The notes below the pieces were generated by a model that worked only from the letters and a program-made list of their open reading frames with translations, made no database searches and was not told where the DNA came from. DNA of 47,328 nt from Burkholderiales bacterium (GTDB lineage: Bacteria; Pseudomonadota; Gammaproteobacteria; Burkholderiales; Burkholderiaceae_C), in the NCBI GenBank assembly GCA_947448955.1, contig CANFPU010000013.1, positions 1 through 47,328 on the forward strand, given 5' to 3'. Positions 16,280 through 24,743 of this stretch are shown in pieces (the first letter of the stretch is position 1; the number at the start of each line of letters is the position of its first letter). The position numbers were made by a program, and so were the translations under genes.

Positions 16280-16738
16280 ATGACGCCGCCGGTGCCTGCG
16301 GTACTCGCCTTGCTCGCCGAGCGCATCCGCGACGATGTGCTGCCCGTGATGGGCGACAGCTATGGCGGGCAGCAGATGCAGCGCAGCCTGATGCTGCTGC
16401 AGGCGGTGTCCGAGGAGTTCGATCGCGCAGCGGCCCGCCGGGTCGAGGAGATCACGGCCCTGCAGACCTTGTTCGAACAGGCCGCCGCTGTGGTGGAGGC
16501 TCCCGAGCTGGCCCGCGCGTTGCGCGATGCAACAGATGCCAGGGCTGACTTCACACCCGCAACACTGAGCATCAGCGCGCTGGACCAGCAACTGCAGGCT
16601 TTGCGCGCGCTGCTGATCACATTGCAGATCTGGACCGAGCGCTGCGACACGCCGCAAGCGCAGGCCCTCGGCCAGGCGATATGGCGTGAACTGCGTCGAG
16701 GCACCGAGCGGCGCCAACTGTCGGGGGCCCGCTTTTGA
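16280..16738 (+). CDS. small helical protein, possible kinase partner (LvaB/DUF6285-like)
   Basis: This 152-residue protein is almost entirely predicted helix, with no signal peptide. It opens VPAVLALLAERIRDDVLPVM and continues as a charged helix, QQMQRSLMLLQAVSEEF. This pattern (helix, DDVLP, then a long amphipathic helix) resembles the small DUF6285/LvaB-type proteins found directly after APH-fold acyl-CoA kinases and required for kinase activity in the Pseudomonas levulinate system. The resemblance is weak and by eye; position is the stronger argument. It follows the kinase gene by 40 bases, and its last codons touch the start region of the next gene. Confidence 0.6.
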   Translation: MTPPVPAVLALLAERIRDDVLPVMGDSYGGQQMQRSLMLLQAVSEEFDRAAARRVEEITALQTLFEQAAAVVEAPELARALRDATDARADFTPATLSISALDQQLQALRALLITLQIWTERCDTPQAQALGQAIWRELRRGTERRQLSGARF

Positions 16739-16761
16739 ATCGATGGATGGAGAATGGTCGC

Positions 16762-18231
16762 ATGAACAGCCCTGAACACTTTGACGTCATCGTCGTCGGC
16801 GCCGGCATCTCCGGCATCGGCGCTGCCTACCACCTGAAAACCCAAAGCCCCGGCACCCGCTATCTGGTGCTCGAATCCAAAGACAGCTTTGGTGGCACCT
16901 GGATCACGCACCGCTACCCCGGCATTCGCTCCGACAGCGAGCTCTACACCTTCGGCTACCGCTTCAAGCCTTGGACCGGCACGCCGATCGCCACCGCCGA
17001 GGAAATTCTGCGCTACATGGGCGAGGTGGTCGAAGAAAACCAGCTCGGCGGCCACATCCGCTACCGGCATGAAATCGTCTCGGCAGCCTGGTCCAGCACC
17101 GAGCGCCAGTGGCGGCTCGCGGTGCGTCGCAGCGACACGGGCGAGAGGCTCGAGTTCAGCGCCGGGTTCCTGTGGATGTGCCAGGGCTACTACCAGCACG
17201 ACCAGGGCTACACCCCCGACTGGGCCGGCATGGACCGCTACCAGGGCCGGATCGTCCATCCACAAAACTGGCCTGAGGACCTGGACTACACCGGCAAGAA
17301 GGTCGTGGTGATCGGCTCGGGCGCGACCGCCGCGACGCTGATCCCGGCCATGGCCGAGGACTGCGAGCACATCACGATGCTGCAGCGATCGCCGACCTAC
17401 TTCCGAACCGCACGCAACATCAACGAGCTCGCCGACATGCTGCGCCAGCTCGAAATTCCCGAAGCCTGGATTCACGAGATCGTGCGCCGCAAGGTGTTGT
17501 TCGAACAAGGCGCCTTTGCCGCCCGCACCCACCGCGAGCCTGAGCTGGTCAAGCAAGAGCTGGTGGCCAACATTCGCGCGCTGGTCGGCGACAAGGTCGA
17601 TGTCGCCAAACACTTCACGCCCAGCTACCGGCCGTGGCAACAGCGACTGGCCTTCGTGCCCGACGCCGACCTGTTCCATGCCATCAACAAGGGCAAAGCC
17701 TCGGTCGTCACCGACCAGATCGAAACCTTCACGCCGACCGGCTTGAAGCTCAAGTCCGGCGAGACGCTGGACGCTGACATCATCATCACCGCCACTGGAT
17801 TTCACTTGAGCACGATGGGCGGGATCGGCTTCAGCGTCGACGGCGAGGCGCTCGATTTCAGCCAGACCGTCGCCTACCGTGGCGCGATGTTCACCGGTGT
17901 GCCCAACCTGTTGTGGGTCTTCGGCTACCTGCGCTGGAGCTGGACACTGCGGGTTGACCTGATGGGAGACTTTGTCTGCCGTCTGCTGGGCCACATGAAA
18001 GAACGCGGCGCAACGATGGTGACGCCGCAATTGCGCCCGAGCGAACAGGCCATGCCACTCAAGCCCTGGGTCGATCCGACCAACTTCAACCCCGGCTACC
18101 TGAACCGTGGCATGCACTTGATGCCCCGCCAAGGAACGAACGAACCCTGGACCCACGGTCAGGACTACGACCAAGACCGCAAGCAGCTGCCGCTGGTGAA
18201 CCTCGACGATGGCACGTTGCGCTTCGAGTGA
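16762..18231 (+). CDS. EthA-like Baeyer-Villiger flavin monooxygenase
   Basis: This 489-residue protein is the same length as mycobacterial EthA. It has two Rossmann motifs, GAGISG at 13-18 for FAD and GSGATA at 185-190 for NADPH. Between them is YQGRIVHPQNWP (160-171), which fits the Baeyer-Villiger fingerprint (F/Y)xGxxxHxxxWP. Such enzymes insert oxygen next to a ketone to make an ester or lactone. I chose ATG 16762, with GGAG nine bases upstream; a TTG at 16735 overlaps the previous gene and is less likely. Upstream alcohol dehydrogenase and acyl-CoA kinase genes suggest a ketone intermediate, which is inference. Confidence 0.92.
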   Translation: MNSPEHFDVIVVGAGISGIGAAYHLKTQSPGTRYLVLESKDSFGGTWITHRYPGIRSDSELYTFGYRFKPWTGTPIATAEEILRYMGEVVEENQLGGHIRYRHEIVSAAWSSTERQWRLAVRRSDTGERLEFSAGFLWMCQGYYQHDQGYTPDWAGMDRYQGRIVHPQNWPEDLDYTGKKVVVIGSGATAATLIPAMAEDCEHITMLQRSPTYFRTARNINELADMLRQLEIPEAWIHEIVRRKVLFEQGAFAARTHREPELVKQELVANIRALVGDKVDVAKHFTPSYRPWQQRLAFVPDADLFHAINKGKASVVTDQIETFTPTGLKLKSGETLDADIIITATGFHLSTMGGIGFSVDGEALDFSQTVAYRGAMFTGVPNLLWVFGYLRWSWTLRVDLMGDFVCRLLGHMKERGATMVTPQLRPSEQAMPLKPWVDPTNFNPGYLNRGMHLMPRQGTNEPWTHGQDYDQDRKQLPLVNLDDGTLRFE

Positions 18232-18358
18232 GGGCGTTGACGGCCTTGCGGGGCCCATCGCCTAGCAGGCCTTCGGGAACGCCAAAGCCGGCGACTTGAC
18301 CTCACCCGACGACGACTGACCGCCAGCAAACCCCGCTGAAAAACCCATAGGAGTCCCG

Positions 18359-19333
18359 ATGCCACCGTTCATCAATCGGCGCATCAGCGCCTTGGCCATG
18401 GCCTTTGTGGCCACGCTGTCGACCGCGAACGCTGCCGAGCCGGCTTGGAAGCCCGAGCGGACCGTCACGATGATCGTCCCCTACAGCCCTGGCGGCGGCA
18501 CCGATGCCCAGGCCCGCGCGGTCGCGCGCGAACTGCAGCGTCTCTGGGGCCAGACCGTGATTGTCGAAAACGTTGCCGGCGCCGACGGGCTGATCGGCAC
18601 GCGCAAAGCGATCGAAGCCAAACCAGACGGCCTGACGCTGCTCGTGCAGCTGCCCTCGCTCACCCTGCTCAAGCACTTGCCGACGTTCAAAGGCATCGAC
18701 CCGGTGACGCAGTTGTTGCCGGTGTCGGCCTTCGCGGCGCTGCCCGGTGTCGTCGTCGCAGGCTCGGCAGTGCCGGTCAAGACCATGGCCGATGTCGTGC
18801 GCCATTGCAAGACAGCGGCGCCGCCCTGCTCGTTGGGGACGACCGAGAACATCGCCCGCTTGCAGGCGCGAATGCTCAGTGTCGAGAGTGCGTTGCCCAA
18901 CCTGATCGTCGCCAATTACAAAGGCGGTGGACAGCTGATCACCGACATCGTCGGCAACAACGTCAACCTCGGCATCATGGGCATCACCGCCGCGTTGCCG
19001 CATTACAAAGCCGGGACATTGAAGGTCGTGATGACGATGGGCGCCAAGCGCTCGTCGGTCGCGCCGGAGATCCCGAGCGCGGTCGAAGCCGGTTTCCCGG
19101 GCTTCGACGTGGTGACCTGGTACGGCCTGTTCGCGCCCAAGGACACGCCACCGCACATCGTTCAGGGCATCGCGGCCGCCGTTCGCGAAGCGATCAAAGC
19201 AGAGGATTTGCGCAAGGCATTCACCGCGATCGGGTCGGAGGCCGTCGGCAACACACCGGCGGAATTCGCCGCCATGGTGCGCGATGAGGGTGAGCGCTTC
19301 GGCGCGTTGGCCAAGCGCTTCCCGATCGAATAA
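18359..19333 (+). CDS. Bug-family solute-binding protein (orphan TTT-type)
   Basis: This 324-residue periplasmic protein has a signal peptide of about 25 residues ending NAA, then the Bug opening VTMIVPYSPGGGTDAQARAVA. It has the usual C-terminal segment around APKDTPPHIVQGIAAAVREA. Bug proteins bind carboxylates, amino acids or aromatic acids for tripartite tricarboxylate transporters. No TctA/TctB permease genes are nearby, as is common in Burkholderiales, so it may serve a distant permease or act in sensing. It follows the monooxygenase by 127 bases and precedes the TauD-like gene by nine. Confidence 0.93.
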   Translation: MPPFINRRISALAMAFVATLSTANAAEPAWKPERTVTMIVPYSPGGGTDAQARAVARELQRLWGQTVIVENVAGADGLIGTRKAIEAKPDGLTLLVQLPSLTLLKHLPTFKGIDPVTQLLPVSAFAALPGVVVAGSAVPVKTMADVVRHCKTAAPPCSLGTTENIARLQARMLSVESALPNLIVANYKGGGQLITDIVGNNVNLGIMGITAALPHYKAGTLKVVMTMGAKRSSVAPEIPSAVEAGFPGFDVVTWYGLFAPKDTPPHIVQGIAAAVREAIKAEDLRKAFTAIGSEAVGNTPAEFAAMVRDEGERFGALAKRFPIE

Positions 19334-19342
19334 GGGCCGCGC

Positions 19343-20458
19343 ATGGGTCCGAACCAGGCATCTCCCGCAGCGTCCGCCAACAGCGCAGGACGCGACCTGT
19401 CGGCCTGGCGCGTCGCCGATCTGCAGCGCGACCGGCGCTGGGTGGTGAGGCTGGACGACGCCGCACGCAGCGACATGCTGCGGGCGTTGCGCGCCGGACA
19501 GTCGGCGGACAAGTCACTGCTCGACTACACGCAGCGAGATTTCGACTTCGCACCGCAGACGCTGGCGCCGATCGGTAACGCCGTGGCCGAAGCCCAGCAT
19601 GGACGAGGCATCGCATTGGTCGAAGGCCTGCCACGCGAGTCGGTCAGCCCGGCCGAGTTCGAGATGCTGACTTGGGCGATCGGGCTGCACGTCGGCGTGG
19701 CACGACCGCAGGACAAGCTCAGCCGCTACATCAACCAGGTCAAGGATGTCGGCACGGTCTACCGCAGCCCGACCGGTCGCGGTTACTCGTCGAGGGCCGA
19801 GCTAGACTTCCACATCGACGGCGCAGACATCGTGCTGCTGAGCTGCTACAACCAAGCGCCTTCGGGTGGCGACAGCCTGTGCAGCAGTTCGGTCGCCGCG
19901 TTCCGCCAACTCGTGGCCGAAAGACCAGACCTCGCGGCCTTGCTTGAGCAGCCCGTGGCCCACAGCCGTCAGGGTGAGCAGGCCGAAGGCGCCCCAGCAT
20001 TCATACAGATGCCGATCTACGGCCGGGTCGGCGGCGAGGTCTTCTGCCAATGGAACCGCAACCGCATCGAGAACGGCGACAAGCTGCCCGGTGCGCCCAG
20101 GCTCGGCTTGCAACAACGTGAAGCGATGGCGCTGTTGGACGAGATGGTTCGCCGACCCGCGTTCATGTATTCGATGCGACTCCAGCCGGGGGACCTGCAG
20201 ATACTGTCCAACCACACCGTGCTGCACTCGCGAACCGAGTTTCATGACCACGAGGCCGAAGATCAAAAGCGTCTGCTGTACCGCTTGTGGTTGTCGACGC
20301 CTGGTGCGCCGGAACTGCCCTCGGGGTGGGCCCCGTTCTGGGGCTCGACCGAGGCCGGCCTGCTGCGCGGCGGCATCCACGGCCACCACCACGACGCCCG
20401 CTGTCAATCATTCGACCGACGGCAGGCGGCAGCGGTCGGCCTCAGGCTCGCGTCTTGA
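19343..20458 (+). CDS. TauD/TfdA-family Fe(II)/2-oxoglutarate dioxygenase-like protein
   Basis: This 371-residue protein has the iron-binding HxD at 157-159, in FHIDGADIVLLSCY. The distal His is in SNHTVLHSRTEFHD, followed by a 2-oxoglutarate Arg candidate in LYRLWLS. The family hydroxylates or cleaves sulfonates, phenoxyacids, amino-acid derivatives and carnitine-like compounds. It starts nine bases after the Bug gene and is likely cotranscribed. It is longer than TauD (about 280) because of N-terminal and central additions. The short His/Asp-rich tail (GIHGHHHDAR) is unusual. Substrate unknown. Confidence 0.85.
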   Translation: MGPNQASPAASANSAGRDLSAWRVADLQRDRRWVVRLDDAARSDMLRALRAGQSADKSLLDYTQRDFDFAPQTLAPIGNAVAEAQHGRGIALVEGLPRESVSPAEFEMLTWAIGLHVGVARPQDKLSRYINQVKDVGTVYRSPTGRGYSSRAELDFHIDGADIVLLSCYNQAPSGGDSLCSSSVAAFRQLVAERPDLAALLEQPVAHSRQGEQAEGAPAFIQMPIYGRVGGEVFCQWNRNRIENGDKLPGAPRLGLQQREAMALLDEMVRRPAFMYSMRLQPGDLQILSNHTVLHSRTEFHDHEAEDQKRLLYRLWLSTPGAPELPSGWAPFWGSTEAGLLRGGIHGHHHDARCQSFDRRQAAAVGLRLAS

Positions 20459-20551
20459 TCGACCCGGGCTGTCCACAACGCCGGCGGTCGATGCTGTGCT
20501 GATACGCTTAGGCGTGTCCTTCCTGTCCTTTCAAGAATCGAGCCATCCGCG

Positions 20552-21664
20552 ATGACCGAAAAACTCTTCTCTCCTCTGGCGCTGGGTGCGGTCACGCTGC
20601 AGCACCGCGTCGTGATGGCCCCGCTGACCCGCATGCGCGCCAGCCCTGATGGCAACGTGCCCACGGCACAAAACGCGCTTTACTACGCGCAACGGGCTAC
20701 GCCTGGTGGCTTGCTGATCGCCGAGGCTTCGCCAGTGTCCTGGCAGGGTCATGGCCACGCCAAGGTGCCGGGCATCCACACCCCGGCACAGATCGCCGGC
20801 TGGCGCTTGGTCACCGATGCCGTGCATGCCAAAGGTGGCGTGATCTACCTGCAGCTATGGCACACCGGACGGGTCTCGCATTCGAGCTTCCAGGCCGACG
20901 GTGGTGCGCCGGTCGGGCCATCAGCCATTGCCGCGCAGGGCATGACCACCGCGCGTGACGGGACGCCGTCGCCATTCGAAGTGCCGCGCGCACTCGACAC
21001 CGCCGAGATGCCGGAGCTCGTTGAGTGCTGGCGGCAGGCAGCAGCCAATGCGATCAGCGCGGGCTTCGACGGCGTCGAGATCCACGGCGCCAACGGTTAT
21101 CTGCTCGAGCAGTTCCTGCAATCTCGCAGCAACCAACGCACCGACCGCTATGGCGGCAGCATCGAAAACCTTTGCCGGTTGCACCTGGAAATCGCCCAGG
21201 CTGTGGCCACCGAGATCGGCGCCGACCGCACCGGGATCAGGCTGTCGCCCTGGGGCGTGGCCAACGACAGCGGCGAGACCGATCCGATGCCGTTGTACTC
21301 GCACCTGGTGCGCGAACTCGCCAAGATCAACCTGGTGTACCTGCACCTGATCGAACCGCGCGCCAGCGGCACCGGCAAGGCTGACATCGTGCGCGAAGGC
21401 CAGCCATCGACGGCGGAGATCTTCCGTCCGCTGTGGCCGAACGTGCTGATTGATGCCGGCGGCTACGACCGCGATGGCGCGCTGCAGACGGTTCGGGAAG
21501 GCCGTGCTGACGCCGTGGCGTTCGGCCGCTTCTTCATCTCCAACCCCGACCTGCCACGGCGCGTCGAGATCGGCGCCCCCTTCACGCCCTACCAGCGTGC
21601 GACTTTCTACGGCGGCGGGGCGGCGGGCTACACCGACTACCCAACGCTGACAACGCCGGCCTAG
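20552..21664 (+). CDS. Old Yellow Enzyme-family alkene reductase
   Basis: This 370-residue FMN TIM-barrel enzyme resembles NemA and OYE. The catalytic set is at His178, Asn181 and Tyr183 in EIHGANGYLLEQFL, with Thr26 in APLTRMR and the phosphate-side signature NQRTDRYGGSIEN. These enzymes reduce activated C=C bonds of enones, nitro-esters or cyclic enones with NADPH. It is the last gene of the forward catabolic block, 93 bases after the dioxygenase gene. A role on an unsaturated ketone intermediate would fit the Baeyer-Villiger monooxygenase upstream; detoxification is the alternative. Confidence 0.93.
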   Translation: MTEKLFSPLALGAVTLQHRVVMAPLTRMRASPDGNVPTAQNALYYAQRATPGGLLIAEASPVSWQGHGHAKVPGIHTPAQIAGWRLVTDAVHAKGGVIYLQLWHTGRVSHSSFQADGGAPVGPSAIAAQGMTTARDGTPSPFEVPRALDTAEMPELVECWRQAAANAISAGFDGVEIHGANGYLLEQFLQSRSNQRTDRYGGSIENLCRLHLEIAQAVATEIGADRTGIRLSPWGVANDSGETDPMPLYSHLVRELAKINLVYLHLIEPRASGTGKADIVREGQPSTAEIFRPLWPNVLIDAGGYDRDGALQTVREGRADAVAFGRFFISNPDLPRRVEIGAPFTPYQRATFYGGGAAGYTDYPTLTTPA

Positions 21665-21716
21665 TCAAACGACCCGAGACCTGCGCACCAGCGCGGGTCC
21701 TGGACCTCCGCGCTTC

Positions 21717-21734
21717 CTGTCTTGGGCAAGACAG
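21717..21734. terminator. candidate terminator hairpin between convergent genes
   Basis: CTGTCTT (21717-21723) and AAGACAG (21728-21734) form a perfect 7-bp stem with loop GGGC. It lies about 50 bases after the reductase stop and 75 bases from the crotonase stop on the other strand. No clear T-run follows, so strength is uncertain. Confidence 0.4.
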
Positions 21735-21766
21735 TCTCTGGCCAAGCTCAGCGTTGGCTGCGATTT

Positions 21767-21814
21767 GCCGGGAGCATGGCCGGGAGCACGGCCGGGCGCT
21801 TGGCCGGGCGCTAA
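21767..21814. repeat. 12-bp tandem repeat, four copies overlapping a stop codon
   Basis: Four 12-base units at 21767, 21779, 21791 and 21803 begin GCCGGG. The first two end AGCATG or AGCACG, the last two CGCTTG or CGCTAA. The final unit includes the crotonase stop codon read on the minus strand (21811-21813), so the array grows from the 3' end of that gene. Confidence 0.85.
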
Positions 21815-22650
21815 ACCCGGCGCTTGACCGCTGCGGGCATGCCGCCGGGATCGATGACTTGGCCGAATTCCTGCACGTTGTGGGCGTGGCACAGGTGGTG
21901 CAACGCGAAAGCCTGGTCGACCGAACTTTGCTGGCCCATGATGTCCAGCGTCTGGTTGACCGCCTTCTTGACCATCTGCAATGCGAAGGCCGGCTTCGCA
22001 GCGATGCGCAGCGCGAGTTTGAGCACCTCGGCTTCCAACTCGGCGCGCGCCACCACCCGGTTCACCATGCCGAGCCGGTGCGCCTCCTGTGCGCTCCAAT
22101 CGTCAGCGGTGAACAGGAATTCCTTGGCCTTGCGCGCGCCCAACTCCCAAGGGTGGACAAACCATTCGACGCCGCACACACCCATCGTCACCACCGGGTC
22201 ACAGAAAGTCGCGTCGTCGCTGGCGACGATCAGGTCGCAAGCCCAGGCCAGCATCAGGCCACCGGCGATACAGCGGCCCTGCACCGCCGCGATCGTCGGC
22301 TTGGCGAGGTTGCGCCAGCGCCGGGTGTTCTGCAGGTAGATCTCCTGCTCGCGGGCAAAGCGACCGTGCGCGCCGGGCTGCTGGAAACCGCCCCAGCTCG
22401 AGACGATCGGTCGGTCACCCAGCACCACGCCACCATCTCCACGCAAATCATGGCCCGACGAAAAATGCGGGTCCGATGCCGCCAGCACGATGACCTTGAT
22501 GCTGTCATCCAGCGATGCGCGATCGAATGCCGCATTCAACTCGTAGCCCATCTCGAGGTTCTGCGCATTGCGCGCCTGCGGGCGGTTCATGACGATTCGC
22601 GCCACTCCGGGCGCGGGTTGCTCGTACAACAGCGTGGTGTAGTCGCTCAT
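21811..22650 (-). CDS. enoyl-CoA hydratase/crotonase-family protein lacking both usual catalytic glutamates
   Basis: This 279-residue crotonase-fold protein keeps the two oxyanion-hole segments, SSGHDLRGD (64-72) and GRCIAGGLML (125-134). At the positions of the two catalytic glutamates of classical hydratases it has Met133 (GGLML) and Val153 (DPVV). A conserved subgroup motif, MGVCGVEWFVHPWELG, follows and offers Glu164 instead. So it is probably not a standard hydratase, but another crotonase such as an isomerase, hydrolase or lyase. It stands alone on the minus strand, convergent to the Old Yellow Enzyme gene. The alignment was made by eye. Confidence 0.88.
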   Translation of the reverse strand: MSDYTTLLYEQPAPGVARIVMNRPQARNAQNLEMGYELNAAFDRASLDDSIKVIVLAASDPHFSSGHDLRGDGGVVLGDRPIVSSWGGFQQPGAHGRFAREQEIYLQNTRRWRNLAKPTIAAVQGRCIAGGLMLAWACDLIVASDDATFCDPVVTMGVCGVEWFVHPWELGARKAKEFLFTADDWSAQEAHRLGMVNRVVARAELEAEVLKLALRIAAKPAFALQMVKKAVNQTLDIMGQQSSVDQAFALHHLCHAHNVQEFGQVIDPGGMPAAVKRRV

Positions 22651-22800
22651 GGTCGTGGCGTGGTTCCAGGGTGGGACGGGGTGGTCAGGTCAAAACCCAA
22701 GCCATCATGGCATCCGTCGTCACAGCGGCGTTGTCGCGTCTGGGACTCGATCACAGCGGGCATCCCAGGTCATTCAAGCCGGTATCGGCAACGCTACCGC

Positions 22801-22857
22801 GGGATTACGCGATCACGGGATTACACGATTGACGTCTGCCGCAAATCCCGCTTAGCC
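22801..22857 (+). promoter_or_regulatory. candidate promoter/regulatory region of the ABC peptide importer
   Basis: Two near-identical 13-mers, GGGATTACGCGAT (22801-22813) and GGGATTACACGAT (22817-22829), lie 16 bases apart, close to one and a half helical turns. TTGACG at 22829-22834 could be a -35 box, with a weak -10 (TTAGCC) 17 bases later. The rest of the 22651-22897 gap shows nothing else recognisable. The direct repeats may be a regulator site. Confidence 0.35.
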
Positions 22858-22897
22858 TGCAGTCTTGCGGGCGCTAGACCCGCCAGGAGACGCTGAC

Positions 22898-23836
22898 TTG
22901 GGACCGATGATCGCGCGAAGGCTCTTGGTGTCGCTGCCTGTGCTGGTCGGCATCCTGTTCCTGTGCTTCTGCCTGATGCAGGTCGCACCTGCCGACCCGG
23001 CGCTGATCATCGCAGGCGCTGATGCCAGCCCCGAGGTCGTCGCCGCGATCCGACTCGACCTGGGTCTCGACCGACCACTGTTGATCCAGTTTGCGGAGTA
23101 CATCGGCCGGGTTGCGCGAGGCGACCTGGGCCGATCGATCATCTCCAACAAATCCGTCCTCGAGGAGCTCGCCGCCACCATCGGTCCCACCACCGAGTTG
23201 ATGGTCGGGGCCATGCTGCTGGCGGTGCCGCTGGGCCTGCTGTTAGGCACCATCGCCGCAGTGCGGCGCGGCACGCTGCTCGACCGCGCGATCGTCGCGC
23301 TGTCGGTCGCGGGGGTGTCGATGCCGGTGTTCTTCGTCGGTTTGCTGCTGATTCAATACGTCGGCTACCTGTGGGACTTGCTGCCTTTCACCGGCCGCAC
23401 CGGCCCGGTCTGGGACGGTGGTCTGCCCAGCCTGATCCTGCCCTGCCTGACCTTGGGCAGCGTGCTGATCGGGCCTATCGCCCGATTGACGCGTACAGCG
23501 GTACTCGAAGTGCTGGGCGCCGACTTCGTCCGCACTGCCCGCGCCAAGGGCTTGCGCGAGTCGGCAGTGGTGATCCACCACGCGCTGCGCAATGCGCTGA
23601 TCCCGGTCGTCACGCTGGTCGGATTGCAAGCGGCATTTCTGCTGGGTGGCGCGGTCGTCACCGAGACGATGTTCTCCTGGCCGGGCGTTGGACGCTTGGC
23701 CGTGGGGGCGATCGTCAGCAGCGACTTCCCCACCGCGCAGGGCGCGATCATGATCCTGGCGCTGGCTTTCCTGCTGATCAACCTGAGCGTCGACATCCTG
23801 TATGTCGTGCTCGATCCCCGGGTTCAGCGCACATGA
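22898..23836 (+). CDS. peptide/nickel-type ABC transporter permease (DppB-like)
   Basis: This 312-residue inner-membrane permease has about six helices, starting IARRLLVSLPVLVGILFLCF. The binding-protein-dependent transport signature is in the region around VLGADFVRTARAKGLRESAV. I place the start at TTG 22898, because AGGAGA lies seven bases upstream. ATG at 22907 would lose only three residues, MGP. It is the first gene of the five-gene importer, and the next gene overlaps it by ATGA. The family imports di- and oligopeptides, nickel or glutathione. Confidence 0.9.
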   Translation: MGPMIARRLLVSLPVLVGILFLCFCLMQVAPADPALIIAGADASPEVVAAIRLDLGLDRPLLIQFAEYIGRVARGDLGRSIISNKSVLEELAATIGPTTELMVGAMLLAVPLGLLLGTIAAVRRGTLLDRAIVALSVAGVSMPVFFVGLLLIQYVGYLWDLLPFTGRTGPVWDGGLPSLILPCLTLGSVLIGPIARLTRTAVLEVLGADFVRTARAKGLRESAVVIHHALRNALIPVVTLVGLQAAFLLGGAVVTETMFSWPGVGRLAVGAIVSSDFPTAQGAIMILALAFLLINLSVDILYVVLDPRVQRT

Positions 23837-24702
23837 GCAGCACCCCCGAGATCACCGCGCTGCCCTCCAAGCGCCGCAGCAGTCTGCTGGCCCGGCTGAT
23901 GCGCGACCGCGTGGCGTTGGTCGCGGCGCTGGTGCTGGGTCTGATGGTGCTTGCAGCGCTGCTCGCACCCTGGGTCGCGCCTTACGACCCGTACTTCACC
24001 GACCTGCCGATCGCGATGCAGCCGCCGAGCGCTGAGCACTGGTTTGGCACCGACAACACGGGTCGCGACCTGCTCAGCCGGGTGCTCTACGGCACCCGCA
24101 ACACGCTGATGATGGGCCTCGCCGGCGTGCTGCTCGGCGGCGCGCTGGGCGCGCTGCTGGGCATCCTGGCGGCGTTCTACAAACGCATCGACCCATGGAT
24201 CATGCGAACGGTCGACATCATGCTGGCCTTCCCGGCGATCCTGATTGGCTTGGCCGTCGCGGCGATCCTCGGGTCGGGGCTGTCTGCGGTGGTGTTCGCG
24301 CTGGTGGTCTCGACCGTGCCCGACGTTGCACGCGTCGCCCGCGGCGCTGCGGTCGGGGTGATGGGGCAGGAGTTCATCGAGGCCGGTCGCGCGGTGGGCG
24401 TGTCCAACCGCACACTGATCTGGCGCTACCTGGCGCTCAACTGCATCTCGACGGTCGCGGTGTTCCTGACTCTGCGGTTTGGCCAGGTCATCCTGGTCGG
24501 CTCGTCGCTTGGCTTTCTGGGCATGGGCGCGCAGCCCCCGGTGGCCGAGCTCGGCATGATGGCCGCGCAAGGCCGCGACTTTCTGTTCATGGCACCCCAT
24601 ATCGCCACCATCCCGAGCCTGGCGATCTTCGCGATCGTGCTGGCAGCGAACCTGCTGGGCGATGCCGTGCGCGACGTGCTCGACCCGCGACTGCAGCAAT
24701 GA
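23833..24702 (+). CDS. peptide/nickel-type ABC transporter permease (DppC-like)
   Basis: This 289-residue second permease has the DppC-type N-terminus, with a cytoplasmic tail then VALVAALVLGLMVLAALLAPW, and the marker HWFGTDNTGRDLLSRVLYG. The coupling loop is around GQEFIEAGRAVGVSNRTLI. The start ATG 23833 overlaps the preceding stop (ATGA), so the two permeases are coupled and form a heterodimer. Length is normal. Confidence 0.92.
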   Translation: MSSTPEITALPSKRRSSLLARLMRDRVALVAALVLGLMVLAALLAPWVAPYDPYFTDLPIAMQPPSAEHWFGTDNTGRDLLSRVLYGTRNTLMMGLAGVLLGGALGALLGILAAFYKRIDPWIMRTVDIMLAFPAILIGLAVAAILGSGLSAVVFALVVSTVPDVARVARGAAVGVMGQEFIEAGRAVGVSNRTLIWRYLALNCISTVAVFLTLRFGQVILVGSSLGFLGMGAQPPVAELGMMAAQGRDFLFMAPHIATIPSLAIFAIVLAANLLGDAVRDVLDPRLQQ

Positions 24703-24743
24703 GTTGCCACGCCCTGACCCAACCTGAGCCCAAGGAAACCAGC

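Noticed and set aside
16360-18258. Antisense open frame of 632 codons
   Set aside because: It is opposite the helical protein and the Baeyer-Villiger monooxygenase; no start signal or domain.
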